From Dillenia suffruticosa (lineage: Eukaryota; Streptophyta; Magnoliopsida; Dilleniales; Dilleniaceae): a stretch of 64,000 nucleotides of DNA. Below, piece by piece: positions 25,476 through 36,269 of this stretch (its first letter is position 1; every line of letters begins with the position of its first letter). Under the pieces are notes generated by a model that saw nothing but the letters and a program-made list of their open reading frames with translations, was not told where the DNA came from and made no database searches. The DNA lies in contig JAVTVX010000009.1 in assembly GCA_033439265.1 (NCBI GenBank), positions 13,171,109 through 13,235,108 on the forward strand, read 5' to 3'. The position numbers were made by a program, and so were the translations under genes.

Positions 25476-28232
25476 GCAGCCGCCCGTTACCCTGGATGCC
25501 GGCTGTATTTTTTTACAAAAAATCGGGCAGAACCTCCCCATATATCGGAGGTTTCCCATATTAAAATAAACCTGTTACCTGTCCAAAAGGGGCCATCCCG
25601 GCCTCAAAATGCATATATTATCCACAACAACAAATCAGATCATCCTAGTACACAATCCAGGGCAACGCAAGGCTAATAAACAATTCTCCACAGTCCTAAC
25701 CACAGACCTCTACTGCCATGCCCCCATCAAAGGCATGGACAGCCGCCAGTCGCTCCTCCTGTGATTTAGAGGAGGCACCGAGCGATCCTAGAGAACACTT
25801 CTAAGACATGACACATTCCCAAATATAGACGCAATGAAAGAGAAATGCCTCAATGCAATGTCATGCAGTGACATGAGAGTTCCACAAATTAAATATCCAT
25901 ATTTATACAGTCATCCCAGAATTTTAAAAATGGTCATCTATAGACCTCAAAATACATATATATCGCCAATACAAATTTTGCAACGGAAATACACAATGAC
26001 TCCTCAAATTCAGGCCTGATCTCCCAAAGATACTGAGCGTCCTAAAAGCGACACTCCTTGTCAAATACTATCTCTGAAACAAAAGGGAAATGAGGGGTGA
26101 GTACTCGGGAAAGAATACTCCGTGAGTGAGTGGGTCAATGCAATCGTCAAATATAGAGTGTGAAACTGGAGTGTCAAAACATAAGTATATAAATCATATT
26201 TCAAATCATCATGCTCTTCATTTCAACAATATATCATTTCAAGCATTTTCAAGTCAAATATGCATCCAAAGTACCATCATTTAAAATCATAGAGCCACCA
26301 GCCGAAAATGTCCCGGCAGAAGTCTATCGCGACCTATGACAGGCGCACCGGGGATATTATATGCAAATTTCTTTAAAGTGCTCTCTACCCCGGCGTTGGC
26401 GACGAACCTCGTCCAGGTGCTCGACTTGGAGAGGACATCCAATCCAAATCCAAATCCAAATCCTCCCCCTTTAGGATTCAACCTGGCTAGTACCGTGTCG
26501 ATAATCAAATCACGACAACTCGTGGGATACCCCAGGCCTAGGCATATCCGGACGCCACCAAAGCGTCTCTTACGGTGTCCTTCGTAGCTTCGGAACAATA
26601 CAATCCAAAGCCCTCAAGGCCAAAACCAATATCATACAAAATGTGCCGAAATCAGGTTCATAAACCAATGCAACATATAGCATAAAATGACACATTATAC
26701 TTTTCAACCACATGGATGCATAATTTCATAATTCAATACAGTTATTTCATAATTCAATACAGTTTTTGGACACTCCAACGGTTCACAAAAGTCAATTTTA
26801 AAATCAGTCAAAACATTTCCAACATACGACAAATCATGCTCATTATCAAAATGTTGTAAAACATGATTTACATATTAAACAAAAGCATTGAAGTAAATCC
26901 CACTTACAGATTTTGGGGAAGGTAGCACACTCCCCAATAACACCAAAATACGCAAAACAAGGCGCCCCTCAATCGAGTCACCAAGAAAGCCTACCTAATC
27001 AAGTCATCACGATTTTCATCAATTTCCGACTATTCCAGGGTTTATCGTTTTTCTTAATTTCGTACGAACCCTAAATTCCTCAATTTATAAACAAATCAAC
27101 TAATGCTACCTAATTTGACAAAGTTTATCCAAAGATTGAAGAGATTTCGTTTCTCTCACCTAGGGTTTCTCGGATCTCGGATCTAGCTTTCGTTCGCCCG
27201 TTGGTTTGGTCTAAAACCTGAATATTTCCAAATTTCAAATATATTAGAACCAACTAAATTTCTAACACCAAACCCTAGAATTTCAACCAAATATAGTCGC
27301 TACCTGCAGTACAGAAGATGCAGGTGAGCTCTCGAAGGGGAACGCCGGTCGCGGGCTCGCGGGCCGTCACGGGCTCGCGGGCTGGCCGCTGGTGCCTCGC
27401 AGGCTTTCAACCCGGCTTGCTGGCCGCAGCGGGCTTCGCGGGTTGCAGTGGGCCGCGGCTGGACTGAGCCTTGGGCCGCTGGTGGGCTGGCCCACTCACG
27501 GGCTAGGGCTCGCGCTGGCTCGCGAGCTGGGTCGCGCGCTGGCTCGCGAGCTGGGTCGCGCGCTGGCTCGCGAGCTGGGTCGCGCGCTGGCTCGCGAGCT
27601 GGGTCGCGCGCTGGCTCACTCTGGGTCGCGAGCTGGCTCGTGCTGGGTCACGCTGGAGTGCGCTGGGATGCGCTAGGGCGCGCTGGGGCGCGTAAGTGCG
27701 AGCTGGTGTAGGGACCGCACAGGGGCGAGCAGGGGCTCGTGCTACGGTGTGCTCGAGCGATCGCGTGCTCACGTGAGGGAGGGTCGCGCTGCAGCGCTCG
27801 TGCGCTCACGAGGAAGACTGCACGGTGGCGCTAGCGCTCGCGCGGAGATGATCGCGCGGCTGTGCTCGCGCTCGTGCTGGGGGATCACGCAGCGGAGAGA
27901 ATCGTGCTACAGTCGCGCGCTCGCTGAGGATTGGAGATCGCGCTGCAGTCGCGCGCTCGCAGAGGATTGGAGCAGCGATGGCCACGGCGCACTCGTGGGA
28001 GGAAGATCGTGCGGCTGATTCGGGCGGTCGCTCGCGGCGGAGGATGGCAGCAAAAGAGAGAGGCGCGGCGGCGGGGGATCGGGAGAAGAGAGAAGAAAAA
28101 GGGAGAGAAGAAGAGGGAGAGAGAGAGAGAAGAGAAGAGAGGGGGAAAGAGAGAGAGAGAGAGAGGGGAGAAAATTGGGCTTTAAGTCCTAATTTTTATT
28201 TTTCCCTTTTTTTTTTTAATTTGGGTATTACA
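25476..28232 (-). repeat. 5' LTR of gypsy element 3
   Basis: Homologous to 17577-20081 but about 250 bases longer. Extra material: about 170 bases at 26294-26463, ending in AATCCA hexamer repeats; a 20-bp tandem duplication at about 26725-26765; extra copies of a 24-bp GC-rich unit at 27515-27610; and about 57 bases at 27789-27845. It ends TATTACA at 28232, followed by the GAACA duplicate. Confidence 0.9.
27515..27610 (+). repeat. Four perfect 24-bp GC-rich tandem units
   Basis: The unit runs from CTGGCTCGCGAG to CTGGGTCGCGCG and is repeated at 27515, 27539, 27563 and 27587, with a decayed fifth copy after them. The partner LTR has only about two recognisable copies near 19480-19510, so the array changed size after or during the last replication cycle. 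It accounts for the arginine/alanine/glycine-rich open frames here. Confidence 0.85.
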
Positions 28233-28237
28233 GAACA
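28233..28237. repeat. Target site duplication of gypsy element 3 (right copy)
   Basis: GAACA directly after the LTR terminus TATTACA, matching 17572-17576. Confidence 0.85.
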
Positions 28238-29989
28238 TTATGAGATTTTTCAAAGCTTAGCAGAAACTTTATATACTTGTATTTTTTAGAATATCATATT
28301 TTGTGATTTGACTTTTATATGATTAGAATCATCTCAAAAAAAAATTTTCAACCATATAAAAAATACGAAAAATGGTTAAAATTTGAGCAAAATATAGTCA
28401 TTTAAATTTAGTATCAAATTGCAAATAAAGCCAAAAATTAGAGAAGATGTTGAATAGTGTCCTTGAACCATTTCCGGTCTTCACTGAGGCATGCGAAACC
28501 TAAACCCTGGATTAGAAGAGTCTGATTAGAAAATCGAAACCACCATTGAGTTTAAAAGTATCAAAAATGGGAGACCAAAATTTAGAGACAGTCTGCCGTC
28601 GGGAAGGCGGCATGTTGGCCTCACGCACTCGTCGTGCATGTGAGTAAATAGTTTTTATTTTTTTATGGTGCGTATCCAATTCTGGACAATCTCTCCCAGT
28701 GGCATGTGAAGGTGCATGCGGTGCCCGTTTCTTCCAAATTTTCACCGGAATAATTTTTATTTATTTGGATTTTTCTATGAATTTTAATTTATTTTTTGGA
28801 GTTGAAAAATAATTTTTATTGATTTTAAATCAATAAATTGTTAGAAAATTATAGAAAAATCAATTTTTTAGTTTGAAAAATTATTTCCTTAATTTTGACT
28901 ACCAAAATGAAAATTATTACACCCTTTTGATTTTATGCTTATTTTTTTATGTTTGAAAATTTTGTTTTACAATATAAAATTAATTAAAAATTGAGCATAT
29001 TATTTGAAATTAGTGTTTTTTAAATTTCTTGTATAATATTATGGTTGACTGTGTGTTCGACCTAATATTTTTTCCATTTTCTAGGAAAAATGTGATAATC
29101 GGGTCCACTTTTCCAGTTCTCTATGGGAGAGTTAGGGTATTGAGAAATCCAGAGCATATAGTAAAATGGAGTCAAATGTTGACTTTTAAAATAAACCCAT
29201 ATTATATTTTAACGGATCATTTAGAGATCATGAAAGAGAAACATTTGAAAAATTTTCATCTAGACCATACTTTTTGGGGGATGACGTATACATATTGAGA
29301 AATTCGTTGACCCCTTATTGAGTTAGCGTGGTTGATGAGTTGCTTGCCGAAAACATGAATAAGATTCTTAATGATATAAGAACAATATTAATATAAATGT
29401 GAAGAGTAAAAATTGTAGAGACCCAAATGATAAAAGGACTATCATAAAACATAAATAGTTCAAACCCACGTGTCATAAGGAGATTTTCTCCTAACGATAA
29501 ATTATCTAAGAGAATAGTGAAAATGATATATCGAATAAATATGTCTGGAATGAGATAACACACTTATATATTTTTTTTGTGTTGTGTCTGTCTATTAGAA
29601 CCATGATCATATATTAAAGAAACTTTTAATTTTTTTTTTAAATATAAAGTTTCTATTAAACATATGTTTACTATATTTATTGAATTGTATTATCATGTAT
29701 ACAAAAGAAAATTAAGGTCTCTTAAATGAAAATTTTGTATTAGTAGAATTTGAGTAATTTTCATCCAAAATTGAAATATTATTTAAATACTTTGTGTATT
29801 TAAATGAAAGATTTTTTGTTAAAAAAATTTGAATAATTTTCACTTAAAACTATTGAATTTTATAATTTTAAATTAGATTTATGTTAGTGACACATTATGA
29901 CCATAGATAATGGTTGGAAACTTAGTGAAATTTTAACTTTATACCTAATTTTGACCTGTCATAAATGTTAATTTTGAATTATAAAATTG
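28238..29989. other. AT-rich spacer, no gene recognised
   Basis: Short open frames only, without family resemblance. Runs of A and T dominate 28760-29000 and 29560-29990. Confidence 0.5.
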
Positions 29990-31898
29990 TGTATTTGATA
30001 TGAGTATTAATAATTGGTTCCACTATCTTAAAACTCAAACCATAATATCAAAATTCATTATTGCGGAGTTGAATAGAGATAACAAATTGAATAATGATAA
30101 TTATGTGATATCGCGCCACAATATCCGATATGTGCTGGAAGAAAAAAGATGTCTTGGATGGAAACAACCATGTCATGCAGGATCCTTGCCTGGGCAATAT
30201 CGCTTAATATAGGAGAGATCAAAATACTTACTAGGTGTGGAAGAAGAGAGATTCAACTGCTCAAGCGATACTGGTAAGTTTTATGATCGATGACATGACC
30301 CTTGAATATGAGCAATATTCGATTGCTCATAACATCTGGATGTACCTCAAATAACATTGGAGGGTCATGTCTGATATGATAAGAGAGTTAAAATTAGTTG
30401 GTATTGTTCTCTTGGATGAACAGCTTGTTCAAGTCTTATGGTGAGTGTATATTAGCTGAATTTGTTAAAAAGTTTTGCGAGGACAAGGCATTTTCTATCA
30501 CTACACTACTCAGGGCATACCATAGCAGAATAGGGTCATAGAACGGAAGAATCGTATGCTCTTGGAGAGAGTACACCATTCTAACAAGTAGGAGTAATTG
30601 AAAGTCAATTTAACTTATAATAATAGTATGAAAACTTTTTAGGATGTTGCTTGCCACATGGAGTTAGAGAATGAGCGGCTTGATACTGCAAGATCCATAA
30701 CTGATACTTTTGTTTAAAGTCCAGTTCCAAGAAATTCTTAAGCTATAAGTATGATAGGAATAGTAAGAAAAGCAAAAAAGGAAAGGAGATTGCAAATAGA
30801 TCACAAAAGAACAGAGACCGTGAGGTGTTTGTGGATTTTCGTCAAGTGCCTTCTAATATGAGGTGGATTTATATGAGAAACAATGCAAGAATAGAGGTTA
30901 AAGGAGTTGGTATTTGCAAACTGGAGTTGCAAAGTGGATGAACTCTCATTTTGCTTGATATTCTTTATGTATTAGAAATCTGACGAAATCTAATATCTGC
31001 TGTTGTTCTTTTGAGATTTAGCTATGCTAAAAATTTTTAGAGAAATGAGGTGATTTGTGTATAAATGACATGTACTTTGGCTTTGGACAGCTTGTAAATG
31101 ATTTTATGGTTTTGTAATGTGACATACGAATGTTTAACTATTATATTGACCGCAATCTTTCGTTAAATATTTGTTGCTCTAGTAATACAAATCTTGAAGA
31201 TGTGATATGACACGCTAGTCTTGGTTACATAGGGTAAGATAGGATGAATCGACTAGTGAAGGCAAGACTATTAGATTCGCTCACAAAAATTGATTTGGTA
31301 ATGTATGAACATTGTCTTGTAAGCAAAATGATGAAAAAACCATTAGCAAAGACTATATGGATTGAATTTCTATTGTAATTAGTCCATTCAAATATTTGTG
31401 ATCCTATGAATGTGAAGGATAGACATGGAGTTTCGTATTTCATTACGTTTATAGATGATTCTACACAATTTGTCCATGTTTATTTGATTTTTTACAAATG
31501 TGAAAAACTTGAGTGGTTTAAATATTATATGAACGATATAGAAAATCAAACATATAGAACAATCAAAACCTTGAGAACAGATATAAGGCGAGAATATCTA
31601 TCAAATCAATTTAAAAATCTCTATAATAAAAGCGGCATAATCAAACAATTAACCATTCATTATACACCTTAGCACAATGGTGTTACTGAGAGAAGAAATA
31701 TGATATTGTTAGATATGATAAGATCTATGATAATGTAGACTAATTTGCCGATTTCTTTTTGGAGAAATTCTTGATGACTGCAGCTCATATATCAGAAAGA
31801 ATACCTTCAAAATAAGTACAAACAACACCGTATGAACTTTTGACCGGTAGAAAGCCGTGTCTGAGTGAATTTGAACATTGGGGATCGGTTGCTTATAT
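29990..31898 (+). mobile_element. Truncated, decayed Ty1/copia element A (gag to integrase)
   Basis: Plus-strand fragments in order: gag start with LNNDNYVISRHNIRYVLEE (about 30080-30140); LVGIVLLDEQLVQ (about 30395-30430); NNSMKTFQDVACHMELENERLD (30620-30690); the pre-integrase region YMRNNARIEVKGVGICKLEL (about 30870-30930); GAG-pre-integrase ASLGYI (31213-31230); and the integrase core with HGVSYFITFIDDSTQFVHVYL (31406-31490) and TERRNMILLDMIRSM (31680-31735). It breaks off at 31898 with EHWGSVAYIQ. Reverse transcriptase and RNase H were not found. Many stops. Confidence 0.8.
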
Positions 31899-33960
31899 TC
31901 AATGTGATGACCCGCTATCCAAACGTTGTACTCTCTATGAAAGGAGACAAACATGCAAATGCAGAAATAATCAACACGATTAAAATACAACATTTGGACT
32001 TGCGACAATCATACTCTCTGTATGTGATAATACGGAATGAGATTTATATTAAAAGAAAATAAATTACTTGTTTTTTTCAAATAAAATAATGGCAAAGTCT
32101 TCTCTATTTGGTGAGTATTTTGCCACCTGGGGTTAATATAAAACCTTATAAAGTAAACAAAACACCTCTAATATCAAATAAATAGTTATTAATGACTCTC
32201 CCGACTATCTAATAACACCATAATATATAGTCACAATATAAACAAAACTATACATATAAGTCTCTCCTTGACTTTCAACTATACGTCTACATATAACAGG
32301 TAACTCATACAAATTCAAAGGAAATACAAGAGCAACGTGCCTTAACAATATAAGTAGGTCAAAAATGAGTAGGGATCAAAACCTCTTAGCTCAAAGGTCT
32401 CTACCATGCGATTCCCTCTCGTCTCCCTGATCACCTAAAAATAAGGATATCGAGTCAGCATAAATTGAGTAAGTACACGGGAACCAATAGCATACATAAC
32501 AAATAAGTAGACATAAGAATATCAATGTCAACATGCAAATAGTGTACACAAGAGATACACATTATCTCAAATAATTCCAAATAAATAAGTACAATTATCA
32601 CTCTACATTCATTATCTTTCTCAATCGTTGTTATTCTAATTTGAAATTAATATTTAAAAAGAGAAATAGAATGTCGAACCAATCTAGACTATGAGAGTAT
32701 GGAAAAACAAGCTAAAATTTGATATTTCTAAATGAAATTTATGTCTTTTTAAGTTAGACAATTAAAACACTTTACTTGATTCTAATTCGACTCTCATAGG
32801 AAAAAGAGATACACACATAGTTATTCAAGTTTCGCCCGCAGACTTCGTAAAATTGTCGGAACTCCATATACTAACTGTACTCTTTAATCTTCGTCTGCAC
32901 ATTTCGCAAAACTTTTGGAGAAATTATCGTGTTATTACTTTTTCTTTATATTATTTTATATTTACATGAGGTAATAATCACAAGGATCTCAATTTATCAC
33001 AAGTATTACATAGGATTCATAACCAAATATCATGAATATGCAGTCTTTATAGTCAACCAACTCATAACACTCCAATGAGCCATTTCATTGAGTTTTTAGC
33101 ATAAATAAATTTTGATAAAACTGTCATATCTTGGACTGTAATGTCCGTATTGAGATTAATCTAATTATCACACAAAATTAAGACTTAGGGTTACAACTTT
33201 TATGTTCATAGCTAGGTTTAATTCTAACTACGCAAAAATCCACATCGAACATTGTTACAACCTAAAATTCACAATACAATTTGTGCAGTTATAGAAAAAT
33301 TAACAAAACTTTTTCTACACATATCAGATTGAGATGATTTCAATGGCTATTTAAAGATAAGACACATGATAACAATGTTTATGTGTAGAGGTTAACCTAA
33401 TTCATACTAGAAAGTAGCTAATAATCGAAGCAAAATTTAGCACAGAAATAGGTAGAAACATGATAGTTTTTCTGTAGAAAATATACCAATTTGAAAATTC
33501 ACAAAAAATTCATTTCTTAATGAAATTTTTCGAATTATATTTCATTTTAAAGTTATGAAAATCTAGTTTTTTCAAATGAAAACCTCACTCGATTTGCAAT
33601 TGTGCAGAAACATATATTTAATAAAATAAATAGAGCATGGTCATGCCATTAAATAGGACAGTTTTTCTGCAGAAATCATATCATTTCAAAAATTCATCAA
33701 AATTCAATCCTTCCCAAAACTCTTCAAATCATTTTAAAACTATGAAAATCTAGTTTTATCATAAGAAAACCGTATTTAATTTGCAGTTGCGTAAAAAATG
33801 TTATGAATTAAAAATTAAAACTATTCGAAAATTAAATAAATTTTCAACCACTTCCGACAGCTATTGCGACGTATTCAATGGAATTACATGTTGCACAACG
33901 GCTAATTTGAATTCTCCAACAATAAATACAGCACAAGGATGGTAGGAGAGTTACTTTTTA
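31899..33960 (-). repeat. Probable solo gypsy LTR inserted in copia element A
   Basis: TGTGATGACCCG starts abruptly in the copia integrase, and the following text (CCCTGATCACCTAAAAATAAGG..GAGTAAGTACACGGGAACC) follows the layout of the element 3 LTR (GGGTGAGTACTCGGGAAAG). The AT-rich part with repeated AAATCTAGTTTT motifs also resembles the element 1 LTR. No internal gypsy coding sequence follows. The right border is uncertain. Two related blocks about 195 bases apart (from about 33465 and 33660) share TTTTTCTG(T/C)AGAAA and ATGAAAATCTAGTTTT. Confidence 0.45.
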
Positions 33961-35222
33961 CATGATCAAAGAATCTTAAAAGCCTTACGTTTCATTCTTT
34001 GTTTTTCATTTCATTGTTATATTTTTTGTAAGCTTGTAACGAACTCATACGAAGATCATAGCTTCATTTTGTGATATCATCTTACCATATATTTGTTATT
34101 AAAGATCAGAAGATTAGTCTTCGTGATCGATGGTTGAAAATGCATTGAGTGAATTATAGTTGGGTTTGTTTGCTCTCGGGAAAGACAAGTGCAGAGTGTT
34201 ATTTTATTTGGTGCTATACCAATCGGTATTCAAAACAATATTCTGACTAATTAAGTTTGGAACTTGCAGTAGTCCAATAAGGAGACTACCCTCCCAACGT
34301 AATTTTTTTCATGTTCAACTTGCAAGTTAAGTGCAGAGTGTTATGAGAAAACACTTGTAAGGTCAACCAGTACCGGGAAGATAGTTGTTTGTACTATTTG
34401 TTAAAATTGTGGATTAAAAGTTCAAGTGAAATTTGGGAATACATTAGAAAAGTGAAACCATTATAAATATTGTGTGTATCCCATTTCTATCTATTCCTAT
34501 GTTTCAAAACTCTTTTAAATTATCTTCAATTTCCAAAAAAGCCAAAAATTTCTTAAATAACCTATTATCTTCCTCAAAGTTATTACATTTAGCGTCAACA
34601 ATTTCTGTTTCAAATATTTAATGTTTGAGATAGGTGTTTGTTTAACTTGCATGTCGGTGGTAAGGAGTGGGAGCGTTGTCCTTTTGGAATACCGACAATG
34701 CATGATATTGACATGTCCAATTTTTCAAGGCTAAAGTTGCTCTGTGTGGCTTAGTCACTGACATATGAGAGATTTTACCAAATTTTTATGAAAAAATGTT
34801 ATTAAAATAAAAGGTATAAAATTTTCACCAAATTAATTCCATATTGTCACACATATAGGTGGTAATCTAGAGACTAATATCTCAGATGGTTTTATGCTTT
34901 GTATTTAATTATGTTTAAACTTTCGCACAACTATTTTCGATGTTACGGGCTGAGATGCTTAAATTTTGAATCCTCGCACTTATCATCTTCCCGTTGCTTT
35001 CTTCTCATTCTCCAAATTTCGATCATGTGTGAATTCACTTGAATCGGAAGGTTCTTGTCTCTGGTATTTTTTTTTTCCCAAAATGGATATAGACAACATG
35101 CAATTGGTTTATGACTTTATTGAGAAAATCCACTTAAGCAAGCTCCTACGAATTAGGTAAGCAATATAAGATTAAGGAGCTGAATGTGGAACCGGCAGAA
35201 AGTTGGAGACAAACATCCTACT

Positions 35223-35228
<6 letters not shown>
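33961..35228. other. AT-rich spacer upstream of STR, no gene recognised
   Basis: No coding signal, no RNA gene and no copia continuation was identified. Confidence 0.4.

Positions 35229-35274
<46 letters not shown>
35229..35274 (+). repeat. (GA)n microsatellite
   Basis: An uninterrupted GA run of about 23 units, about 1 kb upstream of the STR start codon. Confidence 0.95.
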
Positions 35275-35277
<3 letters not shown>

Positions 35278-36003
35278 ACCTGAGTGTCATTTTAATGCCA
35301 ACAATATATCAACATCTAATATGAGAAACAAAAGAATATTATAGGAACAACTGAACTAATAAAGAAGCTATATGAATTCAATGAGAAAAGACAAGTGTGG
35401 AATAGAATGAGATAAAAATCACAACTCTGAGAATACTGGATCCAATCCAACTCTAACCACAGTTTCAAATAGCTACAGGTCATGGGACATGGGACATAGG
35501 GCAAGAGATAAAAGTTCTATTAAAAAATAATGATCAATCAAAAGTGCCTGCAATGTAACACTTCCAAGCGTGCATAACAAAGAGTCACAGTATCTGTTTA
35601 TAGAAAGGCTCGTCCAGCTCCAAACTACTTCTCAATACCTCTGTCTCCATATGATTATATCATTTCATTAGCACAAAAATCAAACATAAAAAATTGTGCA
35701 ATATCAGTGTCTAGAACAAAAGCACATACCCCTATTGGAACTTTTGTTTCTTTGGAGTATATCTTTGTCTAGAACTCCTATGTGTGTTCGTAGAAAGGAG
35801 AGAGATGGTTGACATATCCCCAAAAAGGGCTGGGAACGGCTTTCGAGCTTGTCGTTGGAGTATATTTTATCATGCATATATAGTTTTCCCAAGTAATATA
35901 AGCACAAATGCTTCTCAAAGTTAGAGGAGAAAACAACACAATAAGTAACAAAACTAGATACATTCCGGAAAACCCAAGGCATCGACGACGAGCCCAAAGG
36001 ATG

Positions 36004-36009
36004 GAGAGA

Positions 36010-36055
<46 letters not shown>
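36004..36055 (+). repeat. (GA)n microsatellite in the STR 5' region
   Basis: GA repeats with one GGG interruption, 215-266 bases upstream of the STR ATG, so in its promoter or 5' UTR. GA/CT tracts at this position are common in plant core promoters (general knowledge). Length variation could matter for expression; that is inference. Confidence 0.85.
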
Positions 36056-36057
<2 letters not shown>

Positions 36058-36269
36058 TGCAATTGGTATTTGGTTTGCCGCCCAGTTTTTTGCTCTCTCC
36101 CTCTTTGTCCACCGGCTACAATAAGTTGATTTCTTTTATTTTAACCACCGTCTCGTCCTTGTCTTCACCAACATCCTATCTCTCCTTTATACTCATCAAA
36201 ACCTCAACCTCACCTCTAGAAAAAGCTGCAATATCAGTCTATCAGCCAAAAAAAGCACAGCAGCATTCA

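Larger units (their letters stand above)
17577..28232 (-). mobile_element. Complete Ty3/gypsy element 3 (Tekay/Del-like), 10.7 kb, mutated
   Basis: Minus strand: 5' LTR 28232-25476, leader, gag from 25188, intron-like gap 23756-23511, pol 23510-20129, polypurine tract (TTTTAGGGGGTTAG, about 20100-20083), 3' LTR 20081-17577. GAACA duplicates flank it, so both outer ends are original. Defects: a TAG in gag near 25016, a frameshift near 24700, a frameshift near 22917 and a TAG replacing the Gln codon of YHPQTDGQ near 20896. The coding region is far better preserved than in elements 1 and 2, so it is the youngest gypsy copy here. Confidence 0.9.

Noticed and set aside
27515..27610. CRISPR-like array
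   Set aside because: Units are directly adjacent without spacers and lie inside a plant LTR.
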